This document shows, piece by piece, positions 36,773 to 45,491 of a DNA stretch of 64,000 nucleotides. This stretch comes from an uncultured Lachnospira sp. (lineage in GTDB: Bacteria > Bacillota > Clostridia > Lachnospirales > Lachnospiraceae), in the NCBI GenBank assembly GCA_934359185.1, contig CAKRLE010000001.1, positions 248,001 through 312,000 of the forward strand, read 5' to 3'. Within the stretch, counting starts at the first letter, position 1; every line of letters begins with the position of its first letter. The position numbers were made by a program, and so were the translations under genes. The notes under the pieces were generated by a model that was not told the DNA's origin, did no database searches, and saw nothing but the letters and a program-made list of their open reading frames with translations.

Positions 36773-37560
36773 TAACGCTCACCTTCCTCCTGTGATACAG
36801 CATTACGTGCTGTTGGTGACAAGAATGACTTAAGCTTTTCCTCAATTACTCTTGGGTTCTCACCTGCCTGTATCGATAAAAGTCCTTCTATAACAATCTC
36901 TTTCATCTGATACTCTTTGCTGTTAATATTCTTCATCTTAGATGCGACAGGTGTACAGAACCAGTTAGCAATAACTGAACCATACAATGTAGTAAGAAGA
37001 GCAACCGCCATAGATGGTCCAATTGCATTGAAATCACTAAGATTCTTAAGCATGTTAACCAGACCGATAAGTGTACCAATCATTCCCCATGCAGGACCAA
37101 ATGACGCCCATGTCTCAAAGAAACCTGCCATTGCTCTGTGACGGTCATCCATATTGACAAGTTCTGTCTCAAGTATCCCTCTTACAAGCTCTGGTTCCGT
37201 TCCATCGACAATCAAAAGGATACCTTTCTTCATAAATTCATCATCAAGATTGCCTGCAACCTCCTCAAGTGCAAGAAGGCCTTCCTTACGGGCAACATTA
37301 GACAAATCTATAATCTGCTTAATAACTGCTCCGTTATCAATTTTAGGATCTTTAAATGCCACTCCTGCACCCTTGAATCCTGCAATAAATTCTGATATGG
37401 TAAATCCTGTCATCAAGCTGGTAAGTGAACCACCAATTGTAATGATAACTGACGGCAAATCGAAGAAGTTACCAAGTGCCGAAACACCAGCACCTGATAT
37501 AATACCAAACAAAATCATTACAACGCCGACAACTAAACCTATGAGTGTAGCTAAATCCAC
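36772..37560 (-). CDS. motA: flagellar stator protein MotA
   Basis: MotA, 262 residues, has four membrane segments in the usual 2+2 layout. The cytoplasmic loop (about 70-150) contains the charged motifs that touch FliG, and the conserved WASFGPAWGMIGTLIGLVNML is in the third segment. Start is GTG with AGGATGG upstream. It is the second gene of the segment that begins with flbD, and is coupled to motB. Confidence 0.95.
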   Translation of the reverse strand: MDLATLIGLVVGVVMILFGIISGAGVSALGNFFDLPSVIITIGGSLTSLMTGFTISEFIAGFKGAGVAFKDPKIDNGAVIKQIIDLSNVARKEGLLALEEVAGNLDDEFMKKGILLIVDGTEPELVRGILETELVNMDDRHRAMAGFFETWASFGPAWGMIGTLIGLVNMLKNLSDFNAIGPSMAVALLTTLYGSVIANWFCTPVASKMKNINSKEYQMKEIVIEGLLSIQAGENPRVIEEKLKSFLSPTARNAVSQEEGER

Positions 37561-37584
37561 TGTTACGCACCATCCTATTCTTTA

Positions 37585-37776
37585 TTATTCTATATAATGT
37601 ATTTTTCTTTTATATTCGATAACCTTATTAACAATCTCCTCACACGATTCCTTAACAACGTACTTGGTACCTGTTGTCAGTGTGATTACTGTATCAGGAG
37701 TTTCCTCCACTGTCTGTATAATCTCTGCATTCACAACAAACACAGATTCATTGAACCTTGTGACTTTTATCATCAT
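37585..37776 (-). CDS. FlbD family small flagellar protein
   Basis: A 63-residue protein of the FlbD (SwrD) family: MIKVTRFNESVFVVNAEIIQ followed by TPDTVITLTTGTKYVVKES and a basic tail. In Bacillus subtilis SwrD raises motor power and lies before fliL in the fla/che operon; here it directly precedes motA and motB. Two adjacent ATG codons (37776, 37773) are possible; the second has better spacing to AGGGG. It is the first gene after the internal terminator. Confidence 0.88.
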   Translation of the reverse strand: MMIKVTRFNESVFVVNAEIIQTVEETPDTVITLTTGTKYVVKESCEEIVNKVIEYKRKIHYIE

Positions 37777-37861
37777 ATTCCCCTATGTATAGAAAATTAT
37801 TAAGTTCATATCTATATACTGTGTATAAATTTATAGTACCCCATCTAAAAATATCACATAT

Positions 37862-37890
37862 ATTAAACCACAATTTGGAAATATTAGCAA
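37862..37890 (-). promoter_or_regulatory. possible internal promoter before flbD-motA-motB
   Basis: Minus strand: -35 TTGCTA (37890-37885), 17-base spacer, -10 TTTAAT (37867-37862). The match is moderate (four and five of six). It lies immediately downstream of the flgE terminator and about 85 bases upstream of flbD, where a promoter would be needed if the terminator is efficient. Confidence 0.45.
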
Positions 37891-37908
37891 CTCATATAAC
37901 CAATTTTT

Positions 37909-37946
37909 TAAAAAAATGGCATGAAAGTATGATACTCTCATGCCAT
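37909..37946 (-). terminator. rho-independent terminator after flgE
   Basis: Minus strand: a near-perfect stem ATGGCATGAGAGTAT/ATACTTTCATGCCAT (one G-U pair, tight loop) followed by TTTTTTT, about 40 bases after the flgE stop. It is a textbook intrinsic terminator inside the flagellar cluster and divides it into hook/basal-body genes and motor/export/chemotaxis genes. Confidence 0.85.
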
Positions 37947-37987
37947 AATTATGTATTATTAAATTTATACTAAACTGATGCTTATTA

Positions 37988-39319
37988 CTATCTCTTAAGA
38001 TTGATAAGTTCCTCTAACATTGTATCTGATACTGTGATAATTCTTGAGTTAGCCTGGAAGCCTCTCTGTGTTGTTATCATAGTTGTAAACTGGTCAGAAA
38101 GGTCTACGTTTGACATTTCAAGGTATCCAGAACTCATCTTGCCGCCTGATGAAGCTACCTCTTCACCAATTCCATTAAATTCACCTGAGTTAAGTGTTGC
38201 AGCATACATATTCTCTCCAACCTTCTCAAGACCAGCAGGGTTAGAGAAAGTAGCAACTGCAATCTGCGCAATAGTCTTAACATCACCATTGCTGTAGTTG
38301 GCTACGATACAACCCTTATCATCAACGCCAACTGATGTCATAGTACCAACGCCTTTACCAGCGCCTTCCACAACCCCTGTTGTTTCATTTTTAATACCCA
38401 TGCTATCCTTAAGATTAGTTGTCTCATTAAATCTTGTAAGCGATGAAACATCTATCGTAATAGGATTCGTTATATTCGCAACATCATCCTTACAGTCAAC
38501 ACCACCATCTGGAGCCTGACCATTTGCTGTAAATGTTCCTAATGTTATGCTGCTTCCCGCTGCAACCTTTCCAGTCTTAGGGTCAAATGCAACAGTTCCT
38601 GTAACCGTTGCTGCTAAATTGGTCTTCTGTCCATTCTTAGTAATTGCTGTACAAGCAACATCATATGTTGATGAGGTCGTCGCATTTGGTGTCAGTGTTA
38701 AACTTGCCTGATACCTGTTACCAAGCGTGTCATAAAATGAAATTGTTGTTGTTGAACTTCCAGTGTCAGATGCCTTAACATTACCTGTTAATGTAACTTT
38801 TTCTGTTGCCTTAGGCTCTGTGAATGTAAAATCAGATTTCTGTGGATATATAGCCTGTACCTTATCCTTAACAATCGCACCAGTATCAGGGTCAGCATAC
38901 CATCCCATTACATTACATCCACCAGATGTAACAAGAGCACCATTAGTATCAATCTTAAAATCTCCAGCTCTTGTAAAATATGTGCTGCCTGCATTATTAA
39001 TAATAAAGAATGAATTACCAGAAAGGCATACATCCCATGTATTATCTGTACGCTCTGTAGCCCCCTGTGAAGTTATTGCAGTTGATATAGATGCAACTGT
39101 TGATCCAAGACCTATCTGCTTGGCATTAGTTCCACCCTTGCTTCCATCACTGCTTGGACCTGATGCAGTCTGTGTAGTCTGATAATATACATCACTAAAA
39201 GTTACTGACTGTGACTTGAAAGCCACTGTATTGACGTTGGCAATATTATTACCGATAACGTCCATCTTTGTCTGGTGTGCCTTTAAACCTGACACAGCAG
39301 AGAACAATGATCTCATCAT
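37988..39319 (-). CDS. flgE: flagellar hook protein FlgE
   Basis: FlgE forms the hook. The 443-residue protein has the N-terminal rod/hook motif GNNIANVNTVAFKSQSVTF, the Flg_bb_rod and FlgE D1 regions, Thr/Ser/Gly-rich central domains (about 160-330) and the C-terminal heptad helix SNVDLSDQFTTMITTQRGFQANSRIITVSDTMLEEL. It lies downstream of flgD and the TIGR02530 gene, as in Bacillus, and is the last gene before the internal terminator. Confidence 0.95.
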   Translation of the reverse strand: MMRSLFSAVSGLKAHQTKMDVIGNNIANVNTVAFKSQSVTFSDVYYQTTQTASGPSSDGSKGGTNAKQIGLGSTVASISTAITSQGATERTDNTWDVCLSGNSFFIINNAGSTYFTRAGDFKIDTNGALVTSGGCNVMGWYADPDTGAIVKDKVQAIYPQKSDFTFTEPKATEKVTLTGNVKASDTGSSTTTISFYDTLGNRYQASLTLTPNATTSSTYDVACTAITKNGQKTNLAATVTGTVAFDPKTGKVAAGSSITLGTFTANGQAPDGGVDCKDDVANITNPITIDVSSLTRFNETTNLKDSMGIKNETTGVVEGAGKGVGTMTSVGVDDKGCIVANYSNGDVKTIAQIAVATFSNPAGLEKVGENMYAATLNSGEFNGIGEEVASSGGKMSSGYLEMSNVDLSDQFTTMITTQRGFQANSRIITVSDTMLEELINLKR

Positions 39320-39364
39320 AGGATTAGTACCTCCAAAAATTTACTATGATAAGCTGTTTAATCT

Positions 39365-39390
39365 TAATCCCATCTGGCATTCAGGGATTA
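39365..39390 (-). other. short hairpin before flgE
   Basis: TAATCCC (39365-39371) and GGGATTA (39384-39390) form a 7-bp perfect stem with a 12-base loop between the TIGR02530 gene and flgE. No T-tract follows, so it is more likely an RNA stability or processing element than a terminator. Hook protein is needed in many copies, which would suit a stabilising hairpin, but this is inference. Confidence 0.35.
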
Positions 39391-39411
39391 TAAGCCTCCT
39401 TAAAGGTCCAG

Positions 39412-39840
39412 CTATATAATAACAGCTCCATCAATATTGGTATATATATTCTCATCATTATTAGTAGAATCCATCGCTGTAACAACAGTTCTGTTCTCTG
39501 TATTAACAATGAATGCAAGATTATCAAGAATTACCAATGACTCCTTGATACCTTTTAAACCAGCCTTCTGAGTTCCTTCATTAAGACGTGTCATCTGATC
39601 ATCTGATAATTGAATATCACGCTGCCGAAGCCTTGCATCAGCATGCTTTGAAAATCTGACACAGCCAGACTGTTCAATGCTGTCAGCTGTCTTAGCACTT
39701 TCCTTTGTCTGTCTGAGAATATCCTGAAAAGAAACATCAGATGATGTGCTGGATTCACGATTAATATTACCATTCAGTGAACTGGCTGCCTGCTGGATAG
39801 ATGTATATCCACCCATCATAATATTATTCATAAATGACAC
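39412..39840 (-). CDS. flagellar operon protein, TIGR02530 family
   Basis: The 142-residue protein has a disordered N terminus (1-60) and a conserved C-terminal domain: FSKHADARLRQRDIQLSDDQMTRL, then the KAGLKGIKESLVILDNLAFIVN and TVVTAMD segments that I recognise as the TIGR02530 flagellar operon family. In Firmicutes this gene nearly always lies between flgD and flgE, as here. Its molecular role is unknown; the position suggests a part in hook assembly or hook-length control. Confidence 0.85.
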   Translation of the reverse strand: MSFMNNIMMGGYTSIQQAASSLNGNINRESSTSSDVSFQDILRQTKESAKTADSIEQSGCVRFSKHADARLRQRDIQLSDDQMTRLNEGTQKAGLKGIKESLVILDNLAFIVNTENRTVVTAMDSTNNDENIYTNIDGAVII

Positions 39841-39901
39841 CTCTTTTCCATACAGCTTTGCACCTATATATCGGTATATTCAACAATGATTTGAACAGAA
39901 A

Positions 39902-40468
39902 TTACTCTTTTTCAGAATTCTCAGTCTTATCTTCTTTTTTTTCTTCTGTCTTATCAGTGCTGTCAGTCTTATTGCCTGTTCCTGTTGTGCTTCCGCTTCC
40001 TGTTGTACCACCTGTTGTTGAACCTTGTAAAAGTTTCTTATAGTAATCATCATCAAGAACTCTGTCAAGATCTTCAACATCATACAGTTTATCGTCAATT
40101 CTAAGATAAATTGTACCATCAATCTTTTCCCAGCTCTGGACTTTACCAGCTACAAGCTGTGTGGCATCAATACCGCTCTGTACAATTACATACTTTCCAA
40201 CAAGATTAGAAGCTGTCTGTTGCTGGACTCTTTCGTTCATTGAAGTAGTAGCTGATACCTGTGTGAAAGTAGCCATCTGTGCAATATACTGTGTATTATC
40301 TGTTGGTTCAAGCGGATCCTGATACTGCATCTGTGCAGCAAGAAGCTTTAAGAAATCATTAACATCCAGATCCGAATTATTCTTCTTAGTATTTTTATTA
40401 AGAGAACTTACGTTGCTATAGCTGTCTGAATTCTGGATTTTGCCATCTACGACCTTAGAAGTTACCAT
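39902..40468 (-). CDS. flgD: hook assembly scaffold FlgD
   Basis: FlgD caps the growing hook. The 188-residue protein has the family motif DVNDFLKLLAAQMQYQDPLEPTDNTQYIAQMA (about 35-66), then SNLVGKYVIV and a short beta domain. The C terminus (about 150-188) is a low-complexity tail of Gly/Ser/Thr followed by Lys/Glu/Asp. It lacks the long FnIII-like domains of enterobacterial FlgD, as is common in Firmicutes. It follows fliK by 24 bases. Confidence 0.94.
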   Translation of the reverse strand: MVTSKVVDGKIQNSDSYSNVSSLNKNTKKNNSDLDVNDFLKLLAAQMQYQDPLEPTDNTQYIAQMATFTQVSATTSMNERVQQQTASNLVGKYVIVQSGIDATQLVAGKVQSWEKIDGTIYLRIDDKLYDVEDLDRVLDDDYYKKLLQGSTTGGTTGSGSTTGTGNKTDSTDKTEEKKEDKTENSEKE

Positions 40469-40491
40469 ATTACGCCTCCTTTACCCCATTA

Positions 40492-41880
40492 TTATGCTGT
40501 GTATTCAACACTGCTGTTTTCATTGTAATTAACTACAGGCTCTTCCTCTTCTTCATCATCAGAGTAATCAAAGCCATCAAGTCTTATTCTTCTTGATGTT
40601 TTCTTTGCCTGTTCCTGTTTCTGACCATCAAACTGCTGATTAGAATCAAATGCATTTGTCTGTACTGTAATCTCTACCGCATCAATTTTAATGCCCTGGC
40701 TTTCAATATTCTCCTTAAGAGTAATAACCTGACTCTCAAGTGCTTTTCTGACCTGTTCATTCTCTGCAGATATCTGTGCTGTTACAACACCTTCCCTTAC
40801 AGATACAAGTAGATTAACTTTACCAAGATTCTGTGGATTAAGCTGTATCTCCATGCTTTTTAACTCTGATGTTGAATTAAGCTTAATTGATTCAACAATC
40901 TGATCAACAACATCAGCTGCATTAATCCTGTAATCCGCATTGTCAAATGCTGCTTCAAAGCTGTTCTGTATATCATTGACAATATTACTGCCTGCAGATA
41001 CTGCTGCATTCTCACCCTTTATGGAGTCATTGTTTCTGCCATATGTATTGCCGCTCATGCCATCATCGGCTCCTGCCTTACCCTGACTATCGTCATTGTC
41101 AGCAACAAGCTTTCTTGCAATCACATCACTCATAGACACATCTTCTGAATCAGCATTGTCTACAACTGCTGTATCAGAAGCCTCCTGGCTTACATCATCA
41201 ATGTCCTTTGCCATTGTCACAGTCTCACCCTCTGTAACAGCAGCTGCTGCTCCTGAGTCTGCATTCTCAACAAATTCTTTGACAGCCTCAACTGGCATGT
41301 CCAGTTCAGACGAAAGAGCTGCTAATTCATTATCAAGTGTACCTAGAACATCCATAAGGTTTGCTGAGAGATTCTCATCAGTAACTATAGCTATCGCATC
41401 CTGGCTTCCAGTAACCTCAACAACAAGCTGGGTTATATTAGCAGGAATAAGCAAATCTGCCATAGTAAGCCCAAGTGTCTCCATAGCTTCCTTTAGCTGT
41501 TCATCAGTTACATCAAAATCTTTCTTGATTTCATCATAAATTTTGCTTCCTGCATCATCAATCTTATCAGATACCGCATCCTTGTTATCAGTCTTGGATG
41601 TATTATCCGCTTTGACATCTTTTGTCTTAGATGAATCATTTGACTTAATATTGTCAGTTGATGCATCTTTTGTATTCATCTTAGAAGCTGCATCTGACTT
41701 TTTTGCAGTTGTAATATTCATCGCAGATGAATTATTCTTATTGCTTCCCGACATATTGCCAGCAACAGACTTAGATAACACTGCTGAAAAATCTGTGCCT
41801 GAATTCTTTGATTTTGATGTCTTAACGTCAGCATCCTGTGCAGGTATGCCTGCTGTTCCTGTTATTGCGGAACTTACCAT
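40492..41880 (-). CDS. fliK: flagellar hook-length control protein FliK
   Basis: FliK is the secreted ruler that stops hook growth by acting on FlhB. The 462-residue protein is mostly low-complexity Ser/Asp/Lys/Asn/Ala sequence (1-310), consistent with a flexible ruler. The C-terminal Flg_hook domain has ELKSMEIQLNPQNLGKVNLL, VREGVVTAQISAENEQVRKAL and the following helix (about 340-400). A Gln/acidic tail follows. Context (MotE-like gene upstream, flgD downstream) confirms it. Confidence 0.92.
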   Translation of the reverse strand: MVSSAITGTAGIPAQDADVKTSKSKNSGTDFSAVLSKSVAGNMSGSNKNNSSAMNITTAKKSDAASKMNTKDASTDNIKSNDSSKTKDVKADNTSKTDNKDAVSDKIDDAGSKIYDEIKKDFDVTDEQLKEAMETLGLTMADLLIPANITQLVVEVTGSQDAIAIVTDENLSANLMDVLGTLDNELAALSSELDMPVEAVKEFVENADSGAAAAVTEGETVTMAKDIDDVSQEASDTAVVDNADSEDVSMSDVIARKLVADNDDSQGKAGADDGMSGNTYGRNNDSIKGENAAVSAGSNIVNDIQNSFEAAFDNADYRINAADVVDQIVESIKLNSTSELKSMEIQLNPQNLGKVNLLVSVREGVVTAQISAENEQVRKALESQVITLKENIESQGIKIDAVEITVQTNAFDSNQQFDGQKQEQAKKTSRRIRLDGFDYSDDEEEEEPVVNYNENSSVEYTA

Positions 41881-41951
41881 CTTATCCGCCTCCTTTCATA
41901 AATGATTATTGATGATAGAAATATGCGTAAGTATCCCTATCAAATAAAATA

Positions 41952-41986
41952 TCGGAAAAAGCCAGAAAAACTTTAGCTTTTTCCGA
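41952..41986 (-). other. perfect 11-bp hairpin between the MotE-like gene and fliK
   Basis: TCGGAAAAAGC (41952-41962) is an exact inverted repeat of GCTTTTTCCGA (41976-41986) with a 13-base loop. It sits in the 135-base gap, one of the widest inside the cluster. On the minus strand the following bases TATTTTATTTG give only a poor U-tract, so it could be a leaky terminator, an RNase processing site, or a stabiliser of the upstream message. Confidence 0.6.
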
Positions 41987-42015
41987 ATATTTCTAACATA
42001 TTAACCTGATAAAAT

Positions 42016-42786
42016 CTAATAAGCCTGTGATGGGAACATAATCGCTGTAAGCTTAGCTGCATATATAGGATCCATCTCCTGCAGAATTGCTGCTCTCTGC
42101 TTAGGCGTCATGCACATAAGTATCCTTGTAACAACATATGCATCACCTGTCATCTCTTCAAGAACAGCAGCCGCCTTGTCAGAATCCATCTTTGAATATG
42201 TCGTTGCCCAGTCCTGAACCTGCTGTGAGAACTGCAGACGTTCAGTTACCTCCTTATATATCTTAGCTGCATTATCCGGATATATTGATTCATACCACGA
42301 TTTATATTCAGATATAGCAGGAGCATTATCATTAAATACAACCTGCTTATCAAACTCTTCTTTCTGTTTCAGGAAATCCTCCTGATTGTCTTCATACACT
42401 TTAAGTCTGGCAATCTCAGCCTGAAGCTGTGATATCTGATCAGATGATGAATTGTTATTATTCTGATAATCCGCCACTTCAGCCTCAAGCTCTTTAATTC
42501 TGTCTATCGCTTCTGCAAGACTTTTGTACTTATATCCTGTTTCCTCCATAAGCTCTTCATCGCTCATCTCTGGAAGCACTTTATTAACAACTGGAACATT
42601 TTTAAGAACAGGTCTTAACATAGAGCCTATTCCGCCAACATCCATCTTAATCAGAAGTGCGAATATAACAAGCCATATAACGATTATTACTAACGCCAGC
42701 AAAAAGCTGACAAAGCCATTACCCTTTTCTTCGTCATCCTTTTTTTCGAGATCTAATTCATCCTCAGACTTCTTCTTCTTAGCCAT
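42016..42786 (-). CDS. MotE/YlxF-like membrane protein with MgtE-N domain
   Basis: The 256-residue protein has a charged N terminus, one membrane helix (about 25-45), a coiled coil (about 90-140) and a C-terminal MgtE N-domain-like region with MDSDKAAAVLEEMTGDAYVVTRILMCMTPKQRAAILQEMDP. This layout is that of YlxF in the Bacillus fla/che operon and of MotE proteins reported to aid stator or basal-body function. It lies between fliJ and fliK, the ylxF position. The ATG at 42786 has GGAG six bases upstream. Confidence 0.82.
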   Translation of the reverse strand: MAKKKKSEDELDLEKKDDEEKGNGFVSFLLALVIIVIWLVIFALLIKMDVGGIGSMLRPVLKNVPVVNKVLPEMSDEELMEETGYKYKSLAEAIDRIKELEAEVADYQNNNNSSSDQISQLQAEIARLKVYEDNQEDFLKQKEEFDKQVVFNDNAPAISEYKSWYESIYPDNAAKIYKEVTERLQFSQQVQDWATTYSKMDSDKAAAVLEEMTGDAYVVTRILMCMTPKQRAAILQEMDPIYAAKLTAIMFPSQAY

Positions 42787-42804
42787 CCCTGTCTCCATTT
42801 CTCA

Positions 42805-43260
42805 TCAATCAGTGTTTTTCCCTTTATCATTATAGGTAAAACTAACCAATTGGTCAATTTCCTTCTTTTCTTCATTATTAAGTTCTACCTTGAACTCTTC
42901 AAATGCTTTTTCTTTTAATTTCTCATGTATCTTTCTTTCCTTCACGGCTTCATTAAGCTGCTCCCGCACCTTTTCAAGATTTCTCTCAGCAATTCTTAAT
43001 TTAACAGCCTGCTGCTTCATCATCTCATCGAGTGTTTTAACCGATTCGCCGCCAATCCTTAACTGTACAACATCTACCTTGCCAAGAGATTTCTTTCTGA
43101 TATCATCCTGATACTGCTGTCTTCTATTAACAAGCTGCATCAGCTTTTCTTCCTCTGTCCTGACAAGATTCATAGCAGTGGCAAACTCTGTCTTTGCCTG
43201 AGTTTCCAACCTTATCTTGATATCCAGTACATTCTGGAGCCGATATATAAATTTTGCCAT
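42805..43260 (-). CDS. fliJ: flagellar export chaperone FliJ
   Basis: FliJ is a coiled-coil protein that links the FliI ATPase to the FlhA gate. The 151-residue protein is nearly all helical heptads rich in Lys, Glu, Gln and Arg (FIYRLQNVLDIKIRLETQAKTEFATAMNL at the start, LRIAERNLEKVREQLNEA in the middle), the standard FliJ length. It follows fliI directly, as always. Confidence 0.93.
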   Translation of the reverse strand: MAKFIYRLQNVLDIKIRLETQAKTEFATAMNLVRTEEEKLMQLVNRRQQYQDDIRKKSLGKVDVVQLRIGGESVKTLDEMMKQQAVKLRIAERNLEKVREQLNEAVKERKIHEKLKEKAFEEFKVELNNEEKKEIDQLVSFTYNDKGKNTD

Positions 43261-43291
43261 GAGAAGTCAACCTCCTTAGATAGCCTGTCTG

Positions 43292-44614
43292 CTACCCTTC
43301 ATCATAATCAGCAAATATATCATACAGCATGCGGAGTTCTTCATCAAATGTAAACTTCTCATCAGTCTGCTGCATAAGAAAAGCGTTAACTGCATCTATC
43401 TTAGAAATTGCATAATCAATATTCTTATTGCTTCCCTTCTTATAAGCACCTATATTGATAAGGTCTTCTGCTTCATTATATGTAGCAAGAACATTCTTAA
43501 GGCGTCCCGCCATCTTCTTATGTTCCTTGCTTGCAATCTGTCCCATGCATCTTGATATACTCTGAAGCACATCAATCGCAGGATAATGGTTCTTGTGTCC
43601 AAGCTTACGTGAAAGCATTATATGACCATCAAGAATACTTCTGGCAGTATCTGTTATTGGCTCATTAAAATCATCACCATCAACCAGAACCGTATACAAT
43701 CCTGTTATAGACCCTTTCTCAGCCATACCTGCACGTTCAAGCAGCTTTGGCATCTCACTATATACGCTAGGTGGATATCCTCTCGTTACAGGCGGTTCGC
43801 CAGAAGCAAGTCCAATCTCACGCTGCGCCATTGAAAAACGTGTGAGTGAGTCCATCATAAGCAGGACATCTTTCCCCTGATCTCTGAAATATTCCGCAAT
43901 AGCTGTAGCTGTCTTGGCTGCTTTGTTACGGATAAGTGCCGGTTTATCAGATGTTGCAACAACAAGAACGCTTCTCTTCATGCCTTCTTCACCAAGATCA
44001 CGTTCAACGAACTCTCTTACCTCTCGTCCTCGCTCTCCAATAAGAGCTATAACATTAATATCGGCTTTAGTATTACGTGCAAACATACCCATAAGAGTAC
44101 TTTTTCCAACGCCACTGCCTGCAAATATTCCAATTCTCTGACCCTTGCCAACTGTCAGGAGTCCATCTACTGCTTTAACTCCAAGCGGAAGCACCTCACT
44201 TATAATAACCCTTGACATAGGATCAGGCGGCTGGGCTTCAACTGAATACTCTTCTGTAAGACCAAGGTCCGTTCCATCAACAGGATTACCAAGACCATCA
44301 AGCGTATGTCCCAGGATGTCAAATCCAACTTTTACGCTTAACGGCTTACCAGTATTCTCAACAACACACCCTGGTCCAATTCCATCCACATTATCAAACG
44401 GCATCAGCAGCACAATCGTCTCTCTGAAGCCGACAACCTCAGCATTGACAACCTGTTTCTTGTCTGCTGAATATATCCTGCACAGATCATTAAGCCTGGC
44501 ATCTGGTCCTATGGACTCCACTGTAAGGCCAACTATCTTAGAAACCTTTCCCAGCTTCTTGTAGAAAGTTTCCTGCATCAGTTCATGATATTTAGTTTTA
44601 TCAATATCAAACAC
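43292..44614 (-). CDS. fliI: flagellum-specific ATPase FliI
   Basis: FliI, 440 residues, is the hexameric ATPase of the flagellar export apparatus, related to F1-beta. The Walker A motif GIFAGSGVGKSTLMG lies near residue 163-177, Walker B in DVLLMMDSLTRFSMAQRE near 250, and the conserved ATPase signature PPSVYSEMPKLLERAG near 278. The start is GTG with GGAGG eight bases upstream. Order fliG-fliH-fliI-fliJ is standard. Confidence 0.97.
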   Translation of the reverse strand: MFDIDKTKYHELMQETFYKKLGKVSKIVGLTVESIGPDARLNDLCRIYSADKKQVVNAEVVGFRETIVLLMPFDNVDGIGPGCVVENTGKPLSVKVGFDILGHTLDGLGNPVDGTDLGLTEEYSVEAQPPDPMSRVIISEVLPLGVKAVDGLLTVGKGQRIGIFAGSGVGKSTLMGMFARNTKADINVIALIGERGREVREFVERDLGEEGMKRSVLVVATSDKPALIRNKAAKTATAIAEYFRDQGKDVLLMMDSLTRFSMAQREIGLASGEPPVTRGYPPSVYSEMPKLLERAGMAEKGSITGLYTVLVDGDDFNEPITDTARSILDGHIMLSRKLGHKNHYPAIDVLQSISRCMGQIASKEHKKMAGRLKNVLATYNEAEDLINIGAYKKGSNKNIDYAISKIDAVNAFLMQQTDEKFTFDEELRMLYDIFADYDEG

Positions 44615-44651
44615 CGTAACTTCCTCCCTGCAGCTATTATTCCTGTCGTAA

Positions 44652-45491
44652 TCACTTCATGCAGCTAAGCATTTTTATCTTCTTTATAAGGTTATCCATC
44701 TCAACATCAAGACTACAGTCAAACACTGCGCCATCTGTCTCTATGATACACTGGTTCTGTTCAAGCGAAACATCTTCCTGAACCTCTATATCAATCTCTT
44801 TATTAACATGGCAGCTTATCTTTCCCTGATTAGAAGATACATAATCATAATCAGCTGGCGATACTTTTATGATATATTCATGATTTCTGTCAGCACCGCT
44901 TAAAGCTTTATCAATAAGATACATAAGAATATCATGATTATCGACAGCCTCAGACGATATGACTGATTTAAAGACCTCTGTTATAACATCAACAAGCTGC
45001 GGTTCTATATTGTTATTTTTCTCAATATATTCCGACTCAAGCTGGTTAAATCTCTGTGTATATTCATCTTCTAACTGCTTTCTGCTCTGTTCTATCTCCT
45101 CGGACGCTTTCTGCATCCCATCATTATACCCTTGTTCATTCGCCTGATTATATGTCTTCTGTGCACTTTCCTCAGCATTTTTTATTATCTCATCTGCCTG
45201 CTCATGAGCTGATGCTATTATTTTATCAGCTTCCTCGTTCGCTTCTGATGTCTGAGCCATCATCTGCTCCTGGCTGACTGTCTCAGCAGATGCAGCACCC
45301 TCCTCATCCGGATCTGTCACAAGCTGTTCAACAACATCAGCTGTTAATCCATGAACAAACCCATCAGCATCAACGTTGCTCTTATCATTTGACTCTACAA
45401 TATTTTGCAATTTAGCCTTAATTATTTCATTGTAATCAATAACGCGTTCTTCCTTGCTTACAGTAGAACCTCTTTTTAGTAGATTAGACAA
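44652..45491 (-). CDS. fliH: flagellar assembly protein FliH
   Basis: FliH regulates FliI and tethers it to the C ring. The 279-residue protein has a polar N terminus, a long Ala/Glu/Gln coiled coil (about 85-150) and a C-terminal domain resembling the V/F-ATPase peripheral stalk (YIIKVSPADYDYVSSNQGK, VSLEQNQCIIETDGAVFDCSL). The start is TTG overlapping the fliG stop region by eight bases, with GGAGG eleven bases upstream inside fliG; no better start is seen. Confidence 0.92.
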   Translation of the reverse strand: MSNLLKRGSTVSKEERVIDYNEIIKAKLQNIVESNDKSNVDADGFVHGLTADVVEQLVTDPDEEGAASAETVSQEQMMAQTSEANEEADKIIASAHEQADEIIKNAEESAQKTYNQANEQGYNDGMQKASEEIEQSRKQLEDEYTQRFNQLESEYIEKNNNIEPQLVDVITEVFKSVISSEAVDNHDILMYLIDKALSGADRNHEYIIKVSPADYDYVSSNQGKISCHVNKEIDIEVQEDVSLEQNQCIIETDGAVFDCSLDVEMDNLIKKIKMLSCMK

